This document shows, piece after piece, positions 33,501 through 45,500 of a stretch of DNA of 64,000 bases. A program made the translations under genes and the position numbers. Location: contig CACVBU010000520.1 of assembly GCA_902728285.1 (NCBI GenBank), positions 187,405 through 251,404 on the forward strand. Direction: 5' to 3'. The notes below the pieces were generated by a model. The model ran no database searches. It was given only the letters and a program-made list of their open reading frames with translations, and was not told the origin of the DNA. The stretch is from Clytia hemisphaerica (taxonomy: Eukaryota; Cnidaria; Hydrozoa; Leptothecata; Clytiidae). How positions within the stretch are numbered: position 1 is the stretch's first letter; each line of letters starts with the position of its first letter.

Positions 33501-36500
33501 TTGGCATTTTGATAGAAATTTTCATCCCCACTGAAGGAAAAAGTTAGTGAAAAAGTTCTACCGGGGCACTGAGACAGGGGTGTAATATACAAATTTTTGC
33601 TTTTAGATGAATCATGGCTGATCGTTGCGGGTACAAACAGAATTCTACGGTTGGAAGCACTTATGACGAGAAAGATTTTAAAATATTACTGGCAAAGATT
33701 TTAGATTGTGAAAAGAAATATCTTCATCCACTTAACGGGTAACACAGAAAGCTAATACCTTGAAAACAGAATAGAAATCACACATCGTCAGGCTTACCGT
33801 TTGAAGTATTCATTTTTTGGTTCCATGTGAATCATATTTCTTTTATTTATCAGTAACTGCTTAATTCAAACTTAAGAGACCTACTTTACTCTTTTTTAGT
33901 TTCGCTGGCTTAACATGATCAGCCGCCAAATACCAATTTGCACCAGAAATTAAATATGTGTATTTATTGGGGGGTTATATGTTGATAACGAAGAATGCAA
34001 AAGAAGCGGGGTTTCCCGATTTGAAGATACGGGAAACAAAGTTTCTTTTAGGATTCTGGCAGTGCAGTGCGCATGAGCAAAGTCTCAGTGGCATAAATGC
34101 CACGCTGTTCCAAGATGGTACCATCTCGGCTCATCTGGTTATCGTGTATACTTAAGCATTTCCTAATAATCTTATATTTTCCTTTCATGTCTCGTCTGTT
34201 TACATGATGTTGGAAGTTCACGCTGAAGTCAACTAACCTTCGGAGGACATTCGGAGAATCGCCACAACCAAGAAATCAGGCTACCCATATCAAATCTATC
34301 GCCTGTTCTTTCCATTGATGTGCTGCGTCAAGTTTTGACACCTTTAGAATGAACCCGTTTTATTTCATTTTCCTTGTTGATCACACGCTGTAACACTTCC
34401 AGGAAGGATTTATCCTACGATATATTGCACGCTTAAAAACACTCAAGGACTATTGCACTTCAAAGATGATCTCAACTCGTCGTATTCAAAAGGACTCTTC
34501 TTCCGTTGTCATTTTACAAGTTAATTTTATGAACAGCTTCCGTTACATACGAAAGAAAAAGAAAGCTAAACCCATGTTTTGTCGCAGAAGTTTATCGAAA
34601 TGTTTATACGATTTAGGTTAAACGTAGTATTATAATATTATTGTTATCTCAAGTAATTGTATTATCGAGGGTAGGAACGTAGGTAGCGGACTGGGCTTCA
34701 ATCTTAAGGTTTTTCCTTGTGAAAACATCATAAAGCACCTCTGTTTGGCAGACTAAAACAACAAGAGAACACAAGGTTTTCATCCTGGGTAGGAGTGAGT
34801 TGCACACTTTCCAAAAGCAGCTTTACTTTGTGCCTATGCCCAGACGCCCGCTCCTACACAACTTTGTACGTAACGATGTCACCTCACATGATCAGCCGCC
34901 AAGTACGGTTTATTTATTGGATCTTATATATAAAAAAAGGCTGATAAGCTCTAACTTTTGGATAGATTTAACAAGAATTACATAGAATTGGGAATCGACA
35001 GTGCAATATGAGAAATATTCAAAACAGGTTACTTTAAGAGTACGTGAAATATTTACAACGTACTTCAAATTCGAATAACCTAGACACACCGACACACGGA
35101 GGGGACTAGGCAAATATATGGTACGGGTATGCGAACAGAAAAAAATTTATTTCAGTCGCCAATGAGTTACGGAAAAGAGCTAAATTGCCAAATTTTCTGA
35201 ATAGTTTCTACGGTTTTGCCCTCCAAATTTCTGATTACCAAACATCGAGCGGGCCAGCCCGTCTTCCAGCAAACCTAGTTCCCGCCGCAAATTTATTTTC
35301 CGTAAGCGGCCCAAGCCCTGATTTAGTAGCACAAGCCCTGTTTTAGCAGCCCAAGCCCTGATTTAGCGGCCCAAGACCTGAATTACCGGCCCAAGACCTG
35401 GGAAACTTTGCGATTTTTGAGACTTTAAAAATAAAATTGACGAAATTGCGAAATTGGGTTACGGTTATAGAGGGAATTAAATCCACATTAAACGTGTTTT
35501 TACCACGCCCTCCAAGAAAGAAAACGTAGACAGAGAATCGATATACTAAAAAACTCATTACAAAAATTTAAAGTCCTAGTTACATTTGCTGAAAAGAATT
35601 TACTTTTAATAAATATACCTTGCCAGAAAAATTAAATCATAATAAATATTACGTGTTTTGCTTTGCATAATTAACGGCTCTTAATCACTGCAACAATTTT
35701 CGGATGGCTGCACTGAATCTGTTGTCGGATCTCAAGGGAGTAACGCTTCGTTATCATTTTGTTAAATGTCAAATGAAGAGAAATTGCGTGCTGACAGTAT
35801 ATGGTTTGACTTTGATGTGAAGTGGTATTCTGAAAAGAGAAATAACAACAAAGGTAAGCTAGCCGTCACTTTTCCTAATACAAAATATTTTTAAACTTGA
35901 CTTCACTGAAAGGCCACGGGTGCCAAAAGGAAGGGCCGTTTGAAATGCAGCAACCTCGTTGGTGGAAATTAGATAAACAGCTGCGAAGGAGCGCTGGGAA
36001 GCAATCAGTAGAAGAGCCCACTTTCATTTTTGTTGCAGATTTCTATAAAAACTTCTCTCATGGATTACTTGTCAATGTACATGTACACATGTGTCGTGTC
36101 AACTTGTCAGCATTGTATTGTTGTACCGTAGGTTGGGGAAACTTCGGACAGATTTTCAAGTTTTTTCTTTATTTCTCAAGGAATATGAAAAATAGATCAA
36201 CCAAACTTACTGTACATAACATTTGTGTTATTGCCTTTCAGAAAACAAACGTTCCAAGTGAATCAGCCAAGTCATCATGAAAGAAACATGATCTCAATTT
36301 CATAAAGGTCAACTTCGTAAAATGTTAAACTTCGTAATGATTTGCCGTCACTCCAACGATCTAGCTACCATCATGACTGGATGCTGCGCTATTTCAAAAC
36401 AAAAACATTGAATTTGAAGTGCCATTTGTTGAAAAATACCAAGAGACAAATTCGTGTGAGCCGAGAAATTAACAACATAAAGATACGAGTTGCGCTTAAA

Positions 36501-39500
36501 TTGGTCATTAATTTTCTGGGCGTGCGATGGAAGTGTGAATAATAAAACTCATCAACCGATCATTAGTTTTTGCACGTAACTTTTTATGGACGCTAAACAC
36601 ATGATGAGAGCGGGTCTTCCTCAGAGTAAATTGGTGAAACAAACACGTTTTATAAGAACTATTTCAATTAGACTGTCTCGTTTCCTTATGTTACTATCAT
36701 ATTTCATTAGATATTTTTCTTATTTTTCACGGGACCTTCGGATGCTAAGTTCTGGGTATTATTTTTTTTTCGGAAGCACATAAACTTTTCGGCTTTCAAA
36801 TAAAGATAACAACGGTCTTTTTAAAACACCCCTGTGTCAACTCCCGCTCCACTTGAAAAATTAGGCCATGAGATTTCGTACCCGGTGTGGAAACATCTTT
36901 TTTCAATTTCAACCTCAATAGGAACTTGAAAAAAAACATTTGAAACGACCCCAATAGAATTTACGAGAGAACAATAGAATTCAAACCCAATTTCGATAGA
37001 GAATTTCAACTCTGTTGTTTTGGCTGAAGTTCCACCGGGGCTGTGTGAAACATGGGTGTTATAGACATATAAGCGAGAGAGCTAAATGTTCATTGTGAAA
37101 AAACTGTTTCAAGTTTTATTTTTCGCAATATGAGAGTTTAGTTTTGATTCCCGTATTTATCCAATAATAGGGGCTGTAGCGTACTTTAAATACATATACT
37201 TAAGTAGTTTTAATGAAATCGGAATCAAATCAGCAAAAAGCTGTCGCTGTGGACAAATGGCTGTTTTATACAAGTCAAGTGATATTTAATGTTTGCTAAA
37301 AATATCGTTTTAAATAACTTGAGTTACTGTAGACGTAGTAGACTACAATTTTGATTTAGATGATTGTTCGACGACAGCACCAACGATGGACCAGATGGAT
37401 CGGATGTGCGAGGAAGTTAGCGCGATCAAGATCATGGTCGAAAATAATAAATCATGCCTTAGATAAGTGAAAGAAATTGGAACAAAACGCGTACTGTAAA
37501 TTGCGAATTAGATACGATTTAAATATTTTGTTACCAGTGGGACTAAGGGCGGTTCACAAGTTTGTCGATGCAGGTTTCATAGATTAGATCAAAAAGAGAG
37601 GAAAAGAAATAAATGCAAAATACCTACCGAGTAAGTAAAAAAACTTCAATGGTAGAAACATAATAAATGTATCTAATTCTGTTTCATTACCGCTGTATAT
37701 AAATGTCTTTCCCCTCGTCTTACCCTACTTTAAATAAGACACTCCTATCTTACAGCGGCCCCGGTGGAATTTTTGCCAACAGAGGGGATAAAAATTTCCA
37801 TCACAGCCATTTAGTGGAAAGTGGAAACACCCCTGTCTCGACTACCGAGATGATAAAAATGTTTAACCAACTAGCTATCGTTAAGGGGCTGAATGATAAT
37901 AACTTAGGAGTAGTTTTCACATCAAAGCCACAATAGACAAATTATCCCTATTTTGGAGAAATTCGGCACCTGGATCTGCTGAAATCACTGATCACTTTAG
38001 GCGTACAAACGAGCACAAAGTTTTGCGAGACTGAAAGAGCGCAAAGTTTACAACAAACTTTCACGAATCGTTAAATTTAAAATGTTTACACAAAGAATGG
38101 CTTATTAAAGGGACAAATACTTCTTGAATATGAATTGGATTGCAACCTTTGTCTTTTGACTTACGAGGCTTTATCATCAGGCTAAAAGTGCAATGAATCC
38201 GTGTGAATCTTAGACTAGTCTATGTGAATCTTATATTTATTACAGCTTTTTACAGATTTTCTATTTTGTCAAAAATATTTCGTCTGCATAAACTTTCGCG
38301 AATGGCCTGAAAGAGAAATTTCAAAGACATCAAATCTTGCGAAAAGACCAAATTCGCGAAAAGTGCAAAAGTTTCTGCTCGCTAAAGTTTATAAGCCTAA
38401 AGTAGGGCATAAAAGAAAGAAGGAGATTCTACGGAATACCACAATGCAAAATCAATCTTTGAGACAGGGTTGTATGACAAGACAATATTTTCAGTAGACA
38501 TGCACTATTATCACACCACCATGGAAAGAGCATGACAAATGCGTGACTGATGGTGACTTACAAGCAAGCATTTTCCAAGAATTGTTTGACATATTCTAAT
38601 GTTCTAATGAAGAAAATCCACCATCATCGACTTCTAATAAAAATAGGGTTTTCCCTTTACCTTACGTTATACTAATAAAGCACCAAATTATCTGCACGTT
38701 TATCATTAATGTCTGGTGACGTCAGAACAAAGTTCTTATAATTGCTTCGAAATCACATTATGTTTCTCTTGGGATTCGTTTAAAGAAGATCTTTCTCGGC
38801 TGACGGTAAAGCTATTCTCGCAGCGACTTTCTCGGCGAATTTATGGAGCAACTTTGAAGAGCTATTGAAGATTGAGGAATGCATATTTTTAGCCCAAATA
38901 TCTTTTAACGTGACGTTCAATGTCTCTTATTTTCATCACGTAGATAAAATTATGAGGTCGCCGCTTTAGATATCTAACAAATCTCTTTACAATGGAAGAT
39001 GGTAAAATATCGTGGTTTTCTTCAATTTCTTCTTCGTTTTTCTTTTGGCGTTCTGTCGCTTGATATGTATAGTCGAGTGTACTTCATTTCTGAACTGTGA
39101 AAGAAAAAAGTACGATAAAATGTTAAATCCTCGCGAAGTAATCACTTGTTAAAAGATTTCAGTCCGAAGTTTCCTTCGTTCCGAAGTTTCCCCGACCTAC
39201 GGTATAGGAAAAGATAAAAGAGGTAAGAATAGCCTACTTTCTAATGCTGATATAAGAGTTTAAGTTTAGACTGGTAGTATTGAATTATTGCATTTTAAAG
39301 TTTCCAGGCAGATTCCACTGCTTATTAATGGTCTATTTACACATCAAACCCCGTTTTTTTAGTAAAGAGAGCCTTAAAATGTTCCTATTTAAGATATTTT
39401 TTACAAAAGCTAAGATTTTTCACCCTTCCACCCATCAAAAGTGCTGATTTTTGGAAAAAGAAATTATTATTACATCTATTAGTCATAACTTGAACATGCG

Positions 39501-42500
39501 ACTTTGTTTTGAAATGAAAAATTTGGAGAAGAAAGAAAATGTTCCTAGCTTAGAATAAAAATATGCCTAGATAAGTGCCTATATCCTAGATAAGAGTATT
39601 TGTGAAATCGAAAAATTTGTTCCTATTTAGGCGGTTAATCCTGACTGTCCCTCCCTCGTGTAATACCAACACCCTTCTTTAGAGCTGGGAATAATAGGGA
39701 AGTTGGAATTGCCAGTTGCTGACTAGCAGTCAGATAGGAAAAATATTTTTTCAATCAGTGATTCCAAACTATACCTTTTTAAGAATTGCATATTTGAACT
39801 TTGTACCCAATGCAATGCTGCACGCAAGCACTTACGCTAGCTAAGTCCTGAGGAGAAGGGACAAAAATCAGTTTTTTTCATGCATTTTTCCTTTTTTTGC
39901 AAAAGTTCCGTAAATGAAAATAAATTATAATTATGGAAATAGACCTTTTTGCCTTTCCATCTGCCATATTGAATTGTATGCAAAAATTATGGTGGCCGAA
40001 TTGCCGTGGTGAAATTCCCTTATAAAGTATGCAAAACATATGCAAAAAGAAAGTATTAATATAAAACTTACATGCATAATTGGCATTATATTGAAGTGTA
40101 ATCTCGTAGAAGAAAGATTAAATAATTTGCTTCTCTTGAAAACTAAAAATAATTATATTCACTCATCTCTTAGAACAACCACTTCAAAAAACCATAACAT
40201 TAGACATAAACTCAAGCTGAAAAATCACCAGCGAAGGTAAAAAACAATCCTTATTCGGCTGACGGCAAATTATTCTCCTGGGAATAGAGCCGCCAAATGA
40301 TCAAATCAAAACATTGATAATGTGTGACGTCATAATTACTGCTTTCAGTTTGCGTGTTTTGAAAGTTTGATGTGTGTACTCCGTCTTCATGGATTTTTTT
40401 GATGGCATGAAAACAGAATATGCTTTGTCTTTAAGAACAAATTTCTAAAAGGCTTTTGTTGCTCTGTAAATATTTCTTTTTGGATTAAGGAATTCCATCT
40501 TTTATTGTTCTAATGATTATAATATTTATTTATAAGATGCTTTGTTGTCTTTTTAATCTTTGTGTAAACTTGCATATGTTTTGCATGCTTTCCTGTATTT
40601 TTGGATTACAATTCAAGATGGCGGATGGAAAGGCGAAAAGGTCTATTAAAAACTATTTAAAAGAAACTAATAAAAGATCAAAGCGAAAAGCCGTAAGTGG
40701 TCAAAAATGATTGTCTGCCAATCTTGGGGTTTGCCAAACTCAAAATTAAGTTAGCAGCTATCATGAGCTTTCCTATGATATATAAATGAAGACTCCCCAG
40801 ATTGGCAAACATGAAGAAGTAGAAGAAAAAGTCCATGGGAAATATCTAAATTGTTTAATTTTGTTCAATCTTAGACGCTCGTTGCAAAATAGTTGCAATC
40901 ACTGTGATATCAACTGTTTTATCTTGTCCTTTCAAAAAATTGCTGTGGGATTGTTTAAAAAGAAGTATCCAATCAAATGAAGTAAAGAGCTTTCATCCAA
41001 TCGGAAACGGTTCTTTGAAAATATAACGCTCAAATCAAATTCCCGCTTTTGTTTGAGAACTAAAGATAATTTTTTTATTTTATTTTTTTTATTTTCCAAT
41101 TATTTTACGTTGGTCTGACATAGTTATAATTAAATACTAATTAATACCAACTATGAATTATATAGAATACAATAATATAGTATAGAATAATAAATTTGGA
41201 CTTCTGACCTTAAAAATTGTGCAAAATGTCTCAATTACAGTAGGTTAAATTTTCATAAAAAAACACTACATCTTGAATTTTCTGACTTTGACATTTGATG
41301 CCCTGCCCAAGCAATGGGAAGGAACTCGTGAAATTTTTTCCTTCTTCTTTCCCCCTTCTTGGCATTCCCCAACCTTCTGAACTACAGTGTCTATTGTGAC
41401 CAAATGGCTACCCCATTCTAAGCATCAATACCCTTGCTTTCCCTTTCTAGTGAAACTATACTAAACAGTAAGGAAAATACAGAGCTTGTACCGGGTGCCT
41501 CAGAAAAATCTTTGGACGTTTGGCGAGCCACTGAGGCCAAGCAAAGTCTTTTTTGAACTCAAAACCATTTTTATTAGAAAGAAGATAGTCTAACTTAAAT
41601 TTTGCAGTATAGCTTTTTAAGTTTGGTCGAGTAGTTGTCAAGTTATATGCTTTTGAAGTTAAAATTCAAGGAAAAAAAATTCAGTTAAATTTAATACACC
41701 TTTTTTTACGTGTTTTTTACACTTTTCGAAAAGTGAATTTTGACTTCAAAAGCTTATAACTTGGCAACTACTTGACTAAACTTAAAAAGTGATACCGCAA
41801 AATTTAAGTTATAGCATGTCCTCTTTCTAATAAAAGTGGTTTTGAGTCTAAACAAGACTTTGTTCGGCCTCAGTGGCTCGCCAAACGTCCAAAGTTTTTT
41901 CTGAGGCACCCGGTATAAGAAAATAGTCAGCCCCTCCCCCTTCTTGAATAGTACCCCTTCCTTTCTATCCCCCTCCTTCAGATTTTGGAAGGTGTCATCA
42001 CCCCTTAAAGAAAGGCGGGTTCGAACTATGTTATGAGAAGGTTATTTAATGAGTTGAGAACTTCCAAGAAATTTAAAGTATCAGGTCAGATCAAGTTGAT
42101 TTCTTATCATGGTAGCTGTATAGCTTTATTGTCTACTCGTTTCCCTATATCTTCTGGCAGCTGGTTAGCTTTCTTATATAGACAGATTGAGTCAAGAAAA
42201 CACGGGTATGGGCTTGGTTATCTATGATCTAAACAGATATTCGAAGGAGTAAATTTTTCGTTCACAAATTTATTCGTTTGTAAGACTGGCTATCTATAAT
42301 CTGAACAGATATTCGAAGGAGCAGGGATTCAAAAATGTGAAGTCTGCTGGCTCAGGCACTAGAAACTAGATCAATAATTATTAATTTGGAGAGGAAACAA
42401 TTTGGAGGAAACTGGAAATTTTTATAGGCTTGCTTTGCATATGAAACGTTCCCATAGATAAAACAAGCAGATAAACGTCATTTGAAGGCTAGCAAAATAA

Positions 42501-45500
42501 AGTCTTTTGGGTGTAGCTCTCTTTAAATGCATTAATTGATTTTTAAATTTAATTTGTCAGGTTGAAGAGAAGTCACCACCAGCAAACCTCCCAACATACA
42601 CGTCACTTGAAGAGGAACAGGTTCACACCATCATGCGGTCCGTCTCCATGGAAGATACAGATTCGTTAGAAGACCGCAAGAAAGCGATGTCTGACTCACA
42701 GGATTTGTTTGTCAAAGTAGACAGTCCTGAAAAACATGTTGAAGGATATGTCAGCTATGGTGTTATAACGCAGGTTTGAGTTTTTTGTCTCCTGAGCTTC
42801 AGTTAATTTCTAGCTTGCCAATTCAAATGTAAGGAAGTTTAAACCAATATGAAAGTCTTGTTTATAATTGTTTCCCAAAAACAGTTGAGAGGCAAGAGTT
42901 TTTCTGCTTATTAAAAGGTTTTCCCCTCAAATAATTTAATTTCCATCTTTACTTCTCTCTATTTTTTAGACAACACGTACTGAATTTGAAAAAGCAGAAT
43001 ACAAAGTGAGACGACGCTACCAAGACTTTTTATGGCTTCGTCATAAACTGGAAGAAAGCTACCCAACACATATCATTCCTGTGAGTTTGATAGATTCTGT
43101 CATAGGTGTTTCAATATAATATCAATACTCTTAGGTGCTAAATAAACACCTCGTACCTGTTTGTTGATTTTGTTTTGATTTGTTTTTTCCATCTCTTCAG
43201 ACTTTTTTAAGGACCCTTCTTTATTAAACTTTTGCAAATAATGTTTTCAGCTGTCAAAATTTTCAATTTGCTCTAAATAGCCTGGTTTTAGTCTATAAAT
43301 ACTTTTTTCTGGGGTATTCAGAGGTACAATTTCCAATCTCTCTGGTAATTAGGTCCCCTGGTTTATTCCAATCTGCGATTCACTTGGTTTTAACTTATAG
43401 AAAACGGGTTGTATTGAGGCGAGTTTGTAGTTTTTGATTGTTGAGCCAACTTTTGAGTATTTAGTCAAAAGTATGCTATGAAGAGGTTTCGAATTGCCCT
43501 TTTCTATTTAAAAATCTTCTCTTTTTTCAGCCACTTCCAGAAAAGTTCTCTTTCACAAAGAATTTGACAGACAAATATGATGCTGATTTCTTAAAGACAC
43601 GTCAAAAAGCTTTGGACAAGTTTATGTGCAGAGTTGTGGACCATCCAGTACTCTCCTTCAATCAAAACTTGAAAACGTTCCTCAGTGCAAAAGCTTGGGT
43701 AAGGAAGATCCATCCAGCTGGAATAGACTTTATCGGAGTTTTTTATTTTTCTAAAAAAGCGATACATTGTGGGATTTTTTCGGGAGTATTACAATAGAGT
43801 TCCCTCGAGAAATTCCTAAGAGATTTCTATTGTAATACTCCCGAAACAATCCCACAATGCATCGCTTTTTTAGAAAAATCAAAAACTCTGATAAGATCTA
43901 TTTTAAGTAGCCAGCCAGGGTGTTAGGCTTGCTGATGTATAACCTCCATTATATCTTGATATAGACATTCTCCCAGTGTTAAGTATTGTGCTCAAACATC
44001 ACTCTTCTTAATTCTTTATTGCCAAAAATCAAGTTTTCAACACATGTTTTTTTTAAGCCTTCTTTGTTGTTGTAACAGTCATCAAATCATGTTGCCTAGT
44101 TAACTAAGCCCGTATTCACAAGGCTAAGACACACGGCTTATGGCAATATAGCATTTTCAGCACTTTAAAGATTTTTTTTATATTTACGGATTTTAAGTTT
44201 GCTTTGGAATACTGGCTCGTCCTCGCCGCAAACTTTGAATTGTCGTTGTTGTCATTTGATAAGCTACAGAGTTTACTTTTCTTAAGCTAGTTATTCAATC
44301 ACAACTTACCATCAGATTTACCCTAGTGACTGAATCAAACTAGCTTAAATTTCTAGGCTACAAATCATGATGGGTTTTTTCTGCACCGTTTTCAGGAGAT
44401 GACAACAGCACGTAAGAAGGCACCAGGTGCTGCATCAAAAGTTGGTGGATCGGTGAAAAACACAGCAGCACAACTGATGATGAAGAATCGGGATGAATTG
44501 TTCACCGAGCAAAACCAATACAACACAGCTTTCCAAGCTAAAACCAAGTCCTTCCTTACCATTGCTGATATGATTGCACAAGACAGATTCTGTAAGCATA
44601 TTGTCACCTGAGATAACCATGCTACTTTCTCTTGAGCATTTTTGGACCTACCTTGGAGGTCCTTTAAATTAACCTAATGTTCGTCCGTTTGTCTGTTTGT
44701 CTGTTTGTCCGTTCGTCTGCTCGTCTGTTACCAGCTTTTCTCTTTGAGATAACCATGCTATTTCTCTTGAGCAGCTTTCTTTTCCATTGTTCCTTGAACC
44801 TGTTCATGTGACAGACACTTTACTTTATAATATACTCCCGGATATATATATTCTTACCATCATCATACGATTAAAATATACAAAAATTAAAAAAAAATTA
44901 AAACAATACGAACAACCTTCTCATAAATAACACGCATGTCTAGAAAAATTTCGAAATTAAAAGTTCAATAAGAGTAATTATCGTCCACCTCTAGGCAAAA
45001 CGCACTGTCGAATATTTTTAGATATCCGATAGCAAAATATCTCTTCTGTAGCAGCAAGCATAAAAAAATAGTTTTTTGATCAAATAATTATTTAAATGTC
45101 ACATATACAAAAACAGATAAAAAGAAAGTTCTTTTTAACAAAAGAGAAAGGAAATTCGAACGTTCTGTAATTAAAGAGAAAAAACAATGAAATTGACATT
45201 CTTAAATAAGATAGTAAAACGTTCGAAAATGTCATAAAAAGAGAGAAAGACTGAATGCAATACGCAATAGGGAAAATTAGAATGCTTTCATGCTAATTGG
45301 TGGACGATAAACCATATATTCGACTTGAAAAATCGGATATCGAAATTATTCAGTCTCGCTTTAATGATATTCGACTCAGCTTCGCTTCGTCGAATATCAT
45401 CAAGCTCGACTGAATAAGTTTTGATATCCGATTTTTCTTGTCGAATATCTGCTTAATATAAAAACATTAAATTTTCAGCACTATTAGTATGCGGCTTTTG

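Larger units (their letters stand above)
36126..39202. mobile_element. CCGT-type element L (3.1 kb) inside P
   Basis: Left terminus CCGTAGGTTGGGGAAACTTC, right complement CCGTAGGTCGGGGAAACTTC, flanked by TA (36124-36125, 39203-39204). The right end repeats GGAAACTTCGGA 17 bp further in. The interior holds a family C copy (36826-37059) and a partial one near 37741-37840; no transposase was recognised. Confidence 0.65.
31014..39646. mobile_element. Candidate large DNA transposon P (8.6 kb) in SNX intron 1
   Basis: Inverted terminal repeats of about 110 bp: the left end AGTCAGAGGATTAACCGCCT, the right complement AGTCAGGATTAACCGCCTAA, then shared TTTGATTTCACAAATACTCT-type text and CTAGGCATATTTTTATTCTAA. 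TCCCTC lies just outside both ends (31008-31013 and 39648-39653, the latter one base removed). The outer flanks look like the two halves of one family A element (ATGTCGACATCCCTC on the left; CCTCGTGTAATACCAACACC on the right), supporting a single insertion. Coding-like stretches inside are listed separately; no known transposase was recognised. Confidence 0.55.

Noticed and set aside
40513-40710. Small basic frame beginning [16 protein letters not shown] (ATG 40618)
   Set aside because: The start lies in the right terminal repeat of element G2, and no partner exon or family was found.
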